36,899 nucleotides of DNA from Prevotella sp. CAG:1185 (GCA_000436695.1 HF992526.1:1-36899), one strand, 5' to 3'; shown: positions 8,901 to 16,811, counted from the first letter of the stretch. The notes: generated from the letters alone by a model not told the origin. Translations and numbers: made by a program.

Positions 8901-9372
8901 GTATCACATCGTGTGTGTCGCCTGTACGCAAGAGCAAAGTGCGCTCATCGAGTTTCTTACGCGACACGACAAGTTCACTCAAAGCTTCAGGACACGTAAC
9001 CACATAAAGAGAATGGCCCTCGAGCGGTGCCGACAAGCGACTAAGCACTTCAGTACGCAATATCTCACTAGCCGGATCGCGCTGACCATATTTTATCTGA
9101 CGGCGATACGACGACGGAAAAAACAGCACATCTGTGTTGCCCATAATCTGAGTAAGGTCGTGATAAAAATAGCCTGCCTCCTCGGCATCATTAAGAACAA
9201 AAAGACACATCGGACTGACACGGCGTGCAACCGCAGCAAACATCATTGGAGCGGCTGAAGCCACAAGTCCCTGCAGGAAAACAGTCGCAGCCGACTTATC
9301 TTCCAGTAACTTTGCCAGTGCCGCAACCTGTGGCGACTTGGCGTATAAATCAGAAATTTCTTGTATATTCAT
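5962..9372 (-). CDS. mfd: Transcription-repair coupling factor Mfd
   Basis: An 1136-residue ATP-driven DNA translocase that removes RNA polymerase stalled at lesions and recruits UvrA for nucleotide excision repair. The order is standard: a UvrB-like N-terminal module, an RNA-polymerase-interacting CarD-like domain near residues 470-560 (EPGDYIVHVDFGIGRF), then a RecG-like helicase with Walker A GDVGFGKT (about 601-608), DEEQ box (about 702) and TMSATPIPRTLQ. The helicase C-lobe includes the MRGRVGR motif, and a TRCF C-terminal domain closes the protein. The length matches the family and no interruption is seen. It is transcribed alone, convergent with the ADP-ribose operon. Confidence 0.98.
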   Translation of the reverse strand: MNIQEISDLYAKSPQVAALAKLLEDKSAATVFLQGLVASAAPMMFAAVARRVSPMCLFVLNDAEEAGYFYHDLTQIMGNTDVLFFPSSYRRQIKYGQRDPASEILRTEVLSRLSAPLEGHSLYVVTCPEALSELVVSRKKLDERTLLLRTGDTHDVIQLEKTLRDFGFTEVDYVYEPGQFALRGSILDVFSYSSEYPFRIDFFGDEIDSIRTFEVQSQLSRDKRERIEIVPELATLTDEKVSFMRFLPEDTVIVAKDILYVRDVIDRTYQDGFSSQAQKERLEGLTEMEQQAVLKEMRADASLINGARFMADASGFRRIDMGVKPVGTPSSTLKFDITPQPLFHKNFDLLTKALEDYMLRGYKLYILADSTKQNERLKDIFTTLADEGKAGRIEFVPVDKTLHEGFADNSMPACFFTDHQIFDRFHKYSLRSDAARSGKMALTMKELQEMEPGDYIVHVDFGIGRFAGLVRVPAGNSYQEMIRIIYQNNDKVDVSIHSLYKISKYKRRDSETPPRLSTLGTGAWDRLKERTKKKIKDIARDLIKLYAARRHEQGFAFSPDTFMQHELEASFIYEDTPDQLKATNEVKADMESRRPMDRLVCGDVGFGKTEVAVRAAFKAACDSKQVAVLVPTTVLAYQHYQTFSKRLKDFPVRVDYLSRARSAKKTREVLADLADGKIDIIVGTHKLIGKSVKFKDLGLLIIDEEQKFGVATKEKLRKMKVNVDTLTMSATPIPRTLQFSLMGARDMSIMQTPPPNRYPICTELHTFDKEVIADAINFEMSRNGQVFFVNDRISNLPELAAMIKKCVPDARVAIGHGQMKPEELEKIIMDFMNYEYDVLLSTTIVENGIDISNANTIIINDAHHFGLSDLHQMRGRVGRGNRKAFCYLLAPPKSALTQEARRRLEALETFSELGSGFNLSMQDLDIRGAGNLLGAEQSGFMEDLGYETYQKILNQAVTELKNDEFSDMYEDEMAEGKTFTGDDFVEDCAIESDLEMYLPDQYVPSSSERMLLYRELDNIQTDADLDAYRSRLVDRFGPVPHEGEELMQVVPLRRIGKRLGCEKIILRQGQMRMQFVSNPMSAYYRSNVFDTVLNYIGHNPRTCNLKEVAGKRMMMVSGIKTVGEAVKKLREIESFK

Positions 9373-9386
9373 CGCGAATCTGCTGA

Positions 9387-9394
9387 CAAAGATA
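9387..9394 (-). promoter_or_regulatory. -7 promoter element of mfd
   Basis: CAAAGATA on the plus strand gives TATCTTTG on the minus strand, 15 bases upstream of the mfd ATG. No convincing -33 element is visible. The leader would be very short, about 6-8 bases. Confidence 0.5.
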
Positions 9395-9444
9395 CAATAT
9401 TAAAACGAAAATGGAATACAATTTGCAAGAAGAATGCAATGAAC

Positions 9445-9622
9445 AATTCATAATTCACAATTCATAATTATTAATTCTTAATTCATAATTAACCATTAGC
9501 TGACTCCCAACATAGTCTTAATTAAAAACGAGTCCGCCATGTCAGAGATTCATCATCTCATTTTATGGCGGATAATATAACTATATACATAATTAGGAAT
9601 TATGAATTAAGAATTATGAATT
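9445..9622. repeat. AT-rich inverted-repeat segment between mfd and the WYL gene
   Basis: Copies of AATTCATAATT are repeated on the left (9445-9490) and occur in inverted orientation on the right (9589-9622), running into the stop codon of the WYL gene. Between them, TCCGCCAT (9533-9540) pairs with ATGGCGGA (9565-9572), with a smaller GAGAT/ATCTC dyad inside. The arrangement resembles a small non-coding repeat element; there is no coding capacity. Confidence 0.6.
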
Positions 9623-10522
9623 CTTCTCGTATCTTTTTGCCATTTTGCGGGTTTCTTCAGCAACCTTATTACGAAAACTTTCTGGCGAGAGAACCTCAAC
9701 TTCAGCTCCACGCGACAATATCTCCTGAATAAGGTCGCATGTAGGACGTACAAAATATTCAAAAACCGAATAGCCGGCAGCAGTTTCAACCTCCTTCTGT
9801 GAATGATGCAAAGGCAAGGCACGGATATACGAAGTGTGCATGCCATACACTTTAAGACGTATCTTAACGGGTTCGTCATTACTGGTTATAATGCCAAAAC
9901 TGTCTTCAAAAAACTTCTCAGGATTAAAGTCCTTCGGATAAACAAATTCCTTGTCTGTTATGGTCATATTCATTATCCGGTCTAACGAAAACGTACATAT
10001 AGAATTTCGCTCCACACAATAGCCCACCACATACCAACGCTGCTTAAACACCTTGACACAATAAGGCCTCAACGTATAATGGGCAGGTTCCTCATGCCAA
10101 TAACATCTATATTCAAGTTTCACTTCCATGCTGTCGCGCATGGCCTCAAGCATTCTTCTTAGATATATCTTGCCCGAAGGCATATATTCAAACAAAATGC
10201 GTTTGTTGAGATTCTGTCTGTCGCCTAACAGATTATTTACCGAAAACGTGTCAAGAAGCCAGTTACGCAGTCCGTTTGTCTCAAGTTCATCAACATTTTC
10301 TATATAATAATAGTAGCCTCCTTTTCTGTTACACTCAATATTTATGTCAAAAATCTGTTCAATGGCCGCACGCCAGTTATGAAAGGTTCGCAATGGTATG
10401 TCCTGACCGTCGCTCAGACTTGATCTAAGCCACCGCTCATTAATCTCCTCAAACGTTATCTTTCCAGAACGGTAAATAACATCAACAAGCCAGATGTACT
10501 TGTCGAATAAATCTTTTGTCAT
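9614..10522 (-). CDS. WYL-domain transcriptional regulator
   Basis: A 302-residue regulator with an N-terminal helix-turn-helix region (about 1-90) and a central WYL domain (about 125-200, KQRWYVVGYC). A C-terminal WCX-like extension follows, with a characteristic CDLIQEILSRGAEVEVLSPE. WYL domains bind nucleic-acid or nucleotide ligands and control phage-defence or DNA-damage genes in several bacteria. The frame extends upstream to a TTG, but the ATG at 10522 (MTKDLFDKYIWL) is the family's usual start. The gene is isolated, with a gene-less kilobase upstream, so its targets are not evident; it may belong to the helper regulators of dispersed defence genes. Confidence 0.88.
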   Translation of the reverse strand: MTKDLFDKYIWLVDVIYRSGKITFEEINERWLRSSLSDGQDIPLRTFHNWRAAIEQIFDINIECNRKGGYYYYIENVDELETNGLRNWLLDTFSVNNLLGDRQNLNKRILFEYMPSGKIYLRRMLEAMRDSMEVKLEYRCYWHEEPAHYTLRPYCVKVFKQRWYVVGYCVERNSICTFSLDRIMNMTITDKEFVYPKDFNPEKFFEDSFGIITSNDEPVKIRLKVYGMHTSYIRALPLHHSQKEVETAAGYSVFEYFVRPTCDLIQEILSRGAEVEVLSPESFRNKVAEETRKMAKRYEKNS

Positions 10523-11582
10523 AATTAATTGTCTATTTATTTTTGTCAAAATCAGCAGTCGTACAGCATCAACATTATATATCCGTCAGCCGGTACAGAC
10601 TATGCAAAAATTGAAAGGCTGATTCCATTGACAATGAATGTCAACGAAAAACAATACCGCTGCCAGCACGCAGTTTACCAACAGCAGCACAAACAAAACA
10701 TCAAGTACTTATGCCAAGCCTTTGCAGATTTATGCCTGATAACACATATTCAAGTAAAATAATCCCACAACCCACCCATTTCATTTGATTGTCAACAAAT
10801 TTACCCTAAAAAAACACCTATCACTTATTTGTCCGTATAGTTTTATCTATTTGCAACAAACAAAGCACATGACGAACAGCAATAGTGTTTACATGCAGAG
10901 CTGTCCGCGCAAGATTATCCTGCACAACATTGTCTTCAACCAAGAAATTAACCTAGACATCACCTAACCAAAAGTCCAGTTAAATTTTATGTGGCTTACG
11001 AAATATCGTCGTAATGCAGATAAAATTCTGATATATATATTAAAAGTAGAAAATAGTGTCATATCAATAGCTTTATTTTTTATGCAAAAATAAAAGCCAC
11101 TTATGCCAAACCACAGCACAAGCAACAAAAAATTTTCAGCTATTTACATGTTTTTAACCCATATCAAGTGTTATTTTTTCCATTTTCGCCTTTTTATATA
11201 ACAATATGCCATGTGAATGTGTACATCGACAACAGAATTTCAACTGAAAAAGAAACATATCCTGCACGGCTATATGTAGCAGCAAAGCTACCACAGTCAG
11301 CCGACAAATTTACTTCTTACTATTGATTCTTTCATAAATTTAAGCCGCGATATCAGCATCATCACTGCAAACAATTTATTCTATTCGTAATTAAGATCTA
11401 GAGCGAAATATTGTTTTCCTAAAACAATTTTGCATATATCATAAAAAGCAAATCGGAACAGACGCCTGTTGTATTTCAAATAACACAACAACATCTGTCC
11501 CGATAACCTGTTTTATTTATTTGCGTTACAATATCTGAATTTATTAATTCTCTTTGCAAGAATCCTAATATAATCTAAAAGC
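10523..11582. other. Gene-less AT-rich intergenic kilobase
   Basis: No convincing gene in either strand: the longest open frames are short, lack ribosome-binding sites and have atypical composition. Contents that can be named are a TTGTTTT/AAAACAA dyad at 11411-11427 and the terminator-like hairpin at 11455-11501. No clear TAnnTTTG promoter for the WYL gene was found. Confidence 0.6.
11455..11501 (-). terminator. Probable terminator of the four-gene lipoprotein operon
   Basis: An imperfect hairpin (GGAACAGACG... with ...CATCTGTCCC) lies about 80 bases past the stop of the last gene of the leftward operon. On the minus strand it is followed by a short T-rich tract (GCTTTTTAT). Confidence 0.5.
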
Positions 11583-12695
11583 CTACTCGTCATTCTCGTC
11601 ATAGAAATTCATCCAAAATGAATTTTTCAAAGGATTAATATAGTTTTCTTCTGATGGCAAATCTGTAATTTTTATTGTTTTTTCAACAGTCGGCTTCATT
11701 TTCTTTTCCTTAAAGTCATACTGTCTCTCCTCTCTCTTTACCTTTCCAAAAGGAAGATAATAATAACGTTTCACATTTAAGACAGTGCCCCACTTGCTTC
11801 TGATAATCTCATTTTGCAGTCGTCCGCCTTTCCATGTGCTTATCAATGTGTCCGTGCTGTTTCCTTTCAATCGAGAATAAATATTTGCCCCATTCTCCTG
11901 CTTGAACGAAATAGTAGTCTTTACGTCATCATCATACGACGGATTAGGATAACATACTATCTTGACCCGTTGCCCGCCTTGATAATACTCTTCCATCATA
12001 GGAACGAAGTCAACAAATCGTTTTTTTGTATAATTGCCATTATCTTTATTTACCGGCACTACGTCCACTTTTAAATAATAAAAGCCACCGTCTAAATCAC
12101 TCGACCAGAAAGCTGCGCATGGCTCTACGCTTACATTAAGTTTATATCCTGTCGGGGCTGTTATTTTTTTGCCTGAAGCCCTGTCTTCAGCTTCATAAGC
12201 ATAGCCTTCGTTGCCATACTTAATTTCTGCCAGTTTATGACGGCTGGTATCTGGCTCGTTGAAATCAATGCTGTCTATGGCAAGTCTGAAATGGAGGTAT
12301 GCGCTGTCGCGTCTTTCATCAAGAGTGCCAGGTTCTCTCTTTGCATCAAACCGCAAAAGATATTTAAGCCTGCCTTTATCATCATATCCATATACCAGGC
12401 GCTGCGGACAAGTCTCGGATGCAGACGAGACAGTGGCCAGCAGTTTACCGTCTTTACTTACATATCTTACGAGCCAGTTCTGAGGGGCATATTTTACGCC
12501 ACTCACTGCATACGATCCGTCAGAATAAACGACCGAATCGTATTCTATAAAACCTGTCTTCTCCTGACAGTTTGAATCTTCATGTATATCTGTATGTTCC
12601 TTGTTCGTTATCTCCAGCTTTGTGCCTTGGCTGCATGCTGCCGTAAGCAGAAGCAGCGAGAACACAATGAACAAAGCATAATTATTGTGTTTCAT
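11583..12695 (-). CDS. Lipoprotein of unknown function
   Basis: A 370-residue lipoprotein with a hydrophobic signal and lipobox LTAAC (Cys21). I do not recognise the mature domain. It has a Tyr/Asp/Lys-rich, beta-strand-like composition with segments such as VYGYDDKGRLKYLLRF that recall YD/MORN-like strands, but no clear repeat. No catalytic motif is visible. It is the last gene of a leftward four-gene operon, 39 bases after the degenerate penicillin-binding-protein-like lipoprotein, so the two lipoproteins probably act in the same compartment, perhaps together. ATG at 12695 is supported by the signal peptide. Confidence 0.85.
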   Translation of the reverse strand: MKHNNYALFIVFSLLLLTAACSQGTKLEITNKEHTDIHEDSNCQEKTGFIEYDSVVYSDGSYAVSGVKYAPQNWLVRYVSKDGKLLATVSSASETCPQRLVYGYDDKGRLKYLLRFDAKREPGTLDERRDSAYLHFRLAIDSIDFNEPDTSRHKLAEIKYGNEGYAYEAEDRASGKKITAPTGYKLNVSVEPCAAFWSSDLDGGFYYLKVDVVPVNKDNGNYTKKRFVDFVPMMEEYYQGGQRVKIVCYPNPSYDDDVKTTISFKQENGANIYSRLKGNSTDTLISTWKGGRLQNEIIRSKWGTVLNVKRYYYLPFGKVKREERQYDFKEKKMKPTVEKTIKITDLPSEENYINPLKNSFWMNFYDENDE

Positions 12696-12734
12696 AATAA
12701 GATTTTAATTTGATGTGTTGCTTAATAATTTAAT

Positions 12735-13742
12735 TTACCGAGCCGACAAGAATTTAATCATACTTGCAAACAGCTCACCTGTCGCACCATAAAGTTCATC
12801 GGCATTTTGCTTATATGCGCAAATATAAACCGTATACTTAGGCTTGTCGATAGGCAAATAGCCATACAGTTCCACCTTATAACCGGCATCTGATTTAGAG
12901 TCCAGCGGTGCTGTCACCATGCATATAGCCCCGGCCTGTGTACCATCAGGCAAATTTAGTTTCTTCAGATTTTCTTTGTTCTCAAAGATTTGTCTTATGC
13001 CTTGAATGTTCCTTGCGTCTGCCATACGGTCCTCTACCACCTGAACAAGGCCGTTTATGGACATCAGCTTAACTATCGTACCGCCATTGGCTATTCCGTT
13101 TACATACTCAATCATTTCCCATGGCGTAATCTTATAGCCGTATCCCAACGAAGCCCATACAAATTCTGTTCTGTCCTTATAATTTCTTTTCGGAACATTC
13201 AGCCCCGTAAGCCTTATGCCGTTGATCAAGCTGTCTGTATTATTCTTATATGCTGCCGACGCCGCCATATAAGTGGCGATATTCGACTGCTGCACAAAGG
13301 CGTCATGATAGTTCATCTTGCCGTGCCTATTTTTCGGCGAGTCTTTCAGCGCCCTGCCATACACTATGTAAGTGCCGTTGTTAGTATCAACGGTATCGTT
13401 GAGAGTTATCCTGCCGCTCTCCAAGGCTGCCAGCCATGTTGCCACCTTCACCGCACATGAACATTCGCTCTTGCGGAAGTTGTCCATAATATTCTTATTG
13501 GCACACCCTACCTCACTCGCAGCCTTTATGTAGCCCGTGTGAGTGTTCACCACCATAATGAGACCGCTGTCAGCAAGGTTTTTGTCTTTGAGGTCTGTCA
13601 GCATCTTGTCCGTAAACTGGTTTATCTCTGAATCTATGGTCTGCATGCCTTCAGTCTTGCTTCCGTTACATGCACTGACAAGCAGCATAACAGCGGCAGC
13701 TGTCAGAAACTTAATTGGTTTTCTCAGATAAATTCTGTTCAT
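12735..13742 (-). CDS. Penicillin-binding-protein-like lipoprotein with lost catalytic motifs
   Basis: A 335-residue lipoprotein (lipobox LVSAC, Cys25) whose mature part follows the transpeptidase domain of FtsI/Pbp2-type class B penicillin-binding proteins: HTGYIKA, AALESGRITLNDTV, WASLGYGYKITPWEMIEYVNGIANGG, GYLPIDKPKYTVYI. The active-site motifs are altered. The EPGSTFK position reads ECSCAVK, so the nucleophilic serine of SxxK is Cys96 (Lys99 retained). SxN reads QSN (Gln152, Ser153, Asn154). The KTG position reads AGAICMV, with no KTG. A functional transpeptidase is therefore unlikely; a peptidoglycan- or partner-binding role is inferred. The N-terminal pedestal and transmembrane anchor of true FtsI are missing and replaced by a lipid anchor. 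It sits third in the leftward operon. Confidence 0.85.
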   Translation of the reverse strand: MNRIYLRKPIKFLTAAAVMLLVSACNGSKTEGMQTIDSEINQFTDKMLTDLKDKNLADSGLIMVVNTHTGYIKAASEVGCANKNIMDNFRKSECSCAVKVATWLAALESGRITLNDTVDTNNGTYIVYGRALKDSPKNRHGKMNYHDAFVQQSNIATYMAASAAYKNNTDSLINGIRLTGLNVPKRNYKDRTEFVWASLGYGYKITPWEMIEYVNGIANGGTIVKLMSINGLVQVVEDRMADARNIQGIRQIFENKENLKKLNLPDGTQAGAICMVTAPLDSKSDAGYKVELYGYLPIDKPKYTVYICAYKQNADELYGATGELFASMIKFLSAR

Positions 13743-13766
13743 AATAAACTATCTTACAATATTATT

Positions 13767-14108
13767 TTAATAGAATACGTTGAAATCATTTTTTATGCCG
13801 TTATCTTCACAGAACTCTAAAAGATTCGTGATGAAGTCAGACGTGCCGGTGCGAAAGCCGAACTGTTTTTTAAGTTTTGTGATAAGGTCTGAGGCTGTTG
13901 AAGCCTGCATAAGATTATATAACTTCAGAGTGTTCTCCTCGTCAAACATATACGATGCTTCCACTGTGCCGTCGCGTCTGTTATTGTCCCACTCCTGAAA
14001 GTCAACCTTATGAATGGTAAGTCTTTCGTCCTCAACTTTCGCTGCTACGACACAAAACAGTGCGCCCTTTCGCACCGACTTGTATAATATCCGATGAGCG
14101 TTTTTCAT
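13767..14108 (-). CDS. Small protein of unknown function
   Basis: A 113-residue soluble protein with no signal peptide or membrane segment, which I do not recognise. The first half looks like beta strands (GALFCVVAAKVEDERLTIHK), the second half alpha-helical. It lies 12 bases downstream of the DUF1232 gene and 24 bases upstream of the penicillin-binding-protein-like gene, all on the same strand, so it is an operon member. Its cytoplasmic location contrasts with the two downstream lipoproteins. ATG at 14108 is the only good start. Confidence 0.75.
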   Translation of the reverse strand: MKNAHRILYKSVRKGALFCVVAAKVEDERLTIHKVDFQEWDNNRRDGTVEASYMFDEENTLKLYNLMQASTASDLITKLKKQFGFRTGTSDFITNLLEFCEDNGIKNDFNVFY

Positions 14109-14120
14109 CGTGAGCTGTTT

Positions 14121-14477
14121 TTATTCAACTATTTCATATTTTGTATATTCAGGAAACCACTTTTCAAGTTGTGCATCCGCCTTTGCCTGTATCTCAGGAG
14201 TGATATATTTTGACATCTTCTGAATCAGTACCCCAAGCGAAACAGCCTCGTCAAGCCATCCTATGATAGGAAGCTTGTGAGAGTCGAGTATATCTATCGG
14301 CAATACAAGATATGCCAGCGAGCCGAATATCGCCAATTTATCCTTACGCGGTGTCTTTTCGCTGCACATCACATACCACATAATCAGCACAGGACGAGCT
14401 GCCGCGCGTCCGGCTTTCTTGCCCCAACTGCTGATGCAATCTAATAACGTATCGTTATTCAATTTAAGAATATTCAT
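14121..14477 (-). CDS. DUF1232 (YkvA-like) small membrane protein
   Basis: A 118-residue protein of the YkvA/DUF1232 family, recognised by the segment LAYLVLPIDILD followed by GWLDEAVSLGVL. The family is small, usually has one or two hydrophobic helices and has no established biochemical role; fusions suggest membrane or envelope functions. It is the first gene of a four-gene leftward operon leading to two lipoproteins. No canonical TAnnTTTG promoter was found immediately upstream; a GCACAA/TTGTGC dyad 126 bases upstream is the only regulatory candidate. Confidence 0.88.
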   Translation of the reverse strand: MNILKLNNDTLLDCISSWGKKAGRAAARPVLIMWYVMCSEKTPRKDKLAIFGSLAYLVLPIDILDSHKLPIIGWLDEAVSLGVLIQKMSKYITPEIQAKADAQLEKWFPEYTKYEIVE

Positions 14478-14602
14478 AATGACATTTATTTTTTATTGTT
14501 TTACTATAAAGAGTCACAAGGCATCAAGAAACTATCATTCATCATCATCAGTTTTTAGCGGTCGTTCACCATTGTGGTCATAATTGCATTATGCTTTATT
14601 CC

Positions 14603-14619
14603 GCACAAAATAATTGTGC
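14603..14619. promoter_or_regulatory. Palindrome upstream of the DUF1232 operon
   Basis: GCACAA and TTGTGC arms are separated by five AT bases, a symmetry reminiscent of CRP/FNR-type sites. It lies in the 392-base gap holding the start of the DUF1232 operon. No other copy was noticed in the window, so its function is speculative. Confidence 0.3.
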
Positions 14620-14869
14620 TATATGTAAGTAGTCCAAAAGATTCTTATCTTTGCGTGCTTAATAAAAAGTGATTAAGATAAAAGAGTTTGATTAACCTTA
14701 TGCATGAACAAATTTAAGCATTAAAATCATAACCTACAAACAATCGGATAAGTTTTTCGGTATTATTCCGCAAAATTCTTAATCAGCATTATTTCAAAAG
14801 AATATTGCCGACATCTCTGCCAACAATATTCAATTGCTGTTTCAGCTTTTTTCTATACAGTTTCTGCTG

Positions 14870-15583
14870 TCACACATTTTCGTTATAATAATACTTGCCG
14901 TAACGCAGACAGTCGCAGAATATTATCGTATTGTCGTTGTCGCCTTTGCGCTCCGTTATGTCAGCGACACGGTTGTGACCTACTATCTGAGTGTATCCGT
15001 GCAACGGGTCTGTCAGTTCCTTTATGTCAGCCCAAAATATTCCGCCAAGATTATCACGGCGCCCGCCGCGTGCATAGCCAAGACGGAACAGTGAGTTCAC
15101 TTGTTCTTCCTTTGGATTGTTTAGCTGGTCGGCTATCGGCATTGACAAATCGCCTTTAAAGTCATCCACAAACCATCTGTGCTGTATGCCGGCATGGGTA
15201 AATATGAGGCGGTCTTGCTGAAAGGCATACTGAAACAGGTCTAAGTTGCCGCAAAACATTTCTCTTGCTTTTCCTTCTATCTGAAAATCATATCGCGAGC
15301 CTGATACGGCCCTGTCGTTGAAGTAATGGAGGTCATGATTGCCGAACAGCAGCACCACACTGTCCATGTGTGCCTTTTTCAGGGCTATTATTTCACTAAG
15401 ATTTGCCAGCTGTTCCTTGCGTGTTATATAAACATACGGATCGAGATAATCGCCGAGAAAGACTATAGTGCAGTCCTCATGCTCCTCAACTATCTCTTTC
15501 CATTTAGTAAGGCCGTGTATATCGCCTATTGCAACAACAGGCTTTCTTGTGTCATCTTTACAAATTTTCTCAGAATTGCTCAT
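14870..15583 (-). CDS. Calcineurin-like metallophosphoesterase
   Basis: A 237-residue metallophosphoesterase of the calcineurin/PP1-like superfamily, closest in look to ApaH/PrpE-type or serine/threonine phosphatases. The metal-binding series is complete: GDIHG (Asp21, His23), GDYLD, GNHDLHY, THAGIQHRW and VGHNR. Possible substrates are diadenosine polyphosphates or phosphoproteins; the sequence does not decide. No signal peptide is present, so it is cytoplasmic. It precedes the DUF1232 operon on the same strand, but a 392-base gap makes co-transcription doubtful. ATG at 15583 gives the family-typical short lead before the first motif. Confidence 0.9.
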   Translation of the reverse strand: MSNSEKICKDDTRKPVVAIGDIHGLTKWKEIVEEHEDCTIVFLGDYLDPYVYITRKEQLANLSEIIALKKAHMDSVVLLFGNHDLHYFNDRAVSGSRYDFQIEGKAREMFCGNLDLFQYAFQQDRLIFTHAGIQHRWFVDDFKGDLSMPIADQLNNPKEEQVNSLFRLGYARGGRRDNLGGIFWADIKELTDPLHGYTQIVGHNRVADITERKGDNDNTIIFCDCLRYGKYYYNENV

Positions 15584-15657
15584 TTTCTTTTTCTTAGTTA
15601 GCAGTAATGCTACATTTTATCATCAATTAGCCGATGAATCCATCCCGTTATTTCGTG

Positions 15658-16149
15658 TTACAATATCTCTCTTGCTATCCATGCGCAGGCTTCTGCGTCG
15701 GCAAGAGCATTGTGGTGCATTCTCAGATCATATCCGCAAAGTGCGGCTACCGTGTGCAGCTGATGGTTCTCGGCATGGGGAAAGGCTATGCGTGCAGCAG
15801 CAAGAGTGTCATAAAACGGATAGTCGGGATAGTCCATCTGATATACTCTGAACGCAGCTTTCAGACAGCCTTCGTCAAAGCCTTTGTTGTGAGCCACAAG
15901 GGGCAGCCCTTCAATCAGCGGCTCCACCTTTTTCCACACCTCGCTGAACACGGGGGCTTCTTCTGTATCCTCGCGCGTCAGACCATGCACCCTACTGCAC
16001 CAATAGGTATAATAATTCGGCTCTGGCTGGATGAGTGAATAGAACGTGTCAGCTATCTCACCGTTGCGTACAATAACTACACCTACGCTGCACACCGAAC
16101 TGCGTTCACTGTTGGCCGTTTCAAAATCTATCGCTGCGAAGTTTTTCAT
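15658..16149 (-). CDS. DnaQ-like 3'-5' exonuclease
   Basis: A 163-residue DEDDh exonuclease like the proofreading epsilon subunit fold. Motif ExoI is DFET (Asp8, Glu10), ExoII includes VAHNKGFDEGCL, and ExoIII ends in HHNALADAEA with the catalytic His and Asp. It is a stand-alone domain, shorter than bona fide DnaQ and lacking a polymerase-binding tail, so a role in general DNA/RNA trimming or repair is more likely than replication proofreading. It is upstream of the phosphoesterase by 74 bases and downstream of vsr by about 155 bases, on the same strand. Confidence 0.92.
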   Translation of the reverse strand: MKNFAAIDFETANSERSSVCSVGVVIVRNGEIADTFYSLIQPEPNYYTYWCSRVHGLTREDTEEAPVFSEVWKKVEPLIEGLPLVAHNKGFDEGCLKAAFRVYQMDYPDYPFYDTLAAARIAFPHAENHQLHTVAALCGYDLRMHHNALADAEACAWIAREIL

Positions 16150-16172
16150 CTATATAAAACATGTTTTAGCTA

Positions 16173-16180
16173 CAAAATTA
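16173..16180 (-). promoter_or_regulatory. -7 promoter element of the exonuclease gene
   Basis: CAAAATTA on the plus strand reads TAATTTTG on the minus strand, 24 bases upstream of the exonuclease ATG. The -33 region is weak. Confidence 0.4.
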
Positions 16181-16304
16181 GTAACTTTCACTTTCAATTT
16201 ATTCATTATTAGAATTTTTAACTCAAACGGATGTAAATATTTACGTCAATGCTTGTCCTTTCAGGCTTTATACCATCAGTTGTTATATTATCGTCTTTAT
16301 TGCA

Positions 16305-16811
16305 TCATCTGCCGTCATATTCAGGTTCAGGCTCTGCCGCCATCAGTTCATTGTCGTCATCCGGCAACGAATATTTTATGGTCCTGTCACCCAGATAGAT
16401 ATGATTTAACGTATATTCGAGCGATGTCAGAGTCTGCTCGCGCCTGTCAGGTTTCAGTTCACATTCCCACACCGTTATGCAGTGCCACCCCATGGCGGCA
16501 AGTTCGCGCTGCTCTCTTTTGTCACGTTGCTTGTTGCGGTTTATCTTGGCTGTCCAAAATTCTACATTGCTCTTAGGCATCCTAAAATACTTGCAGCCCT
16601 CATGGCCGTGCCAGAAACAGCCGTTGACAAAGATGCATGTGCGATATTTGCGCAACACTATGTCGGGATGTCCGGGCAACCGTGGATGATTAAGCCTGTA
16701 TCTGAACCCGCGCGAAAACAGATACTTTCTGACTATCATCTCCGGCTTGGTGTTAGCCGAATGTATGGCAGCCATATTTTTGTGTCTTTGTTCTTTAGTG
16801 CATCTGTCCAT
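16305..16811 (-). CDS. vsr: Very short patch repair endonuclease (Vsr)
   Basis: A 168-residue Vsr-type nuclease, which nicks DNA 5' of the T in T:G mismatches formed by deamination of 5-methylcytosine. It shows the family hallmarks: NTKPEMIVRKYL, LPGHPDIVL with catalytic Asp50, FVNGCFWHGH with His68 and His70, then the WECE motif. Vsr genes usually sit next to a C5-cytosine methyltransferase; none is present in this window, so it is orphan here. The C-terminus has an extra 40 residues, partly acidic. It has its own canonical promoter and a leader of about 105 bases. Confidence 0.93.
   Translation of the reverse strand: MDRCTKEQRHKNMAAIHSANTKPEMIVRKYLFSRGFRYRLNHPRLPGHPDIVLRKYRTCIFVNGCFWHGHEGCKYFRMPKSNVEFWTAKINRNKQRDKREQRELAAMGWHCITVWECELKPDRREQTLTSLEYTLNHIYLGDRTIKYSLPDDDNELMAAEPEPEYDGR

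Noticed and set aside
10634..10762. A 42-codon ATG frame in the gene-less kilobase
   Set aside because: Gln/His-rich low-complexity peptide with no ribosome-binding site or promoter in range.
14646..14653. A rightward TATCTTTG box in the 14478-14869 gap, possibly driving a small RNA
   Set aside because: No -33 element at the right distance, no rightward gene and no terminator downstream; such 8-mers occur by chance in AT-rich DNA.
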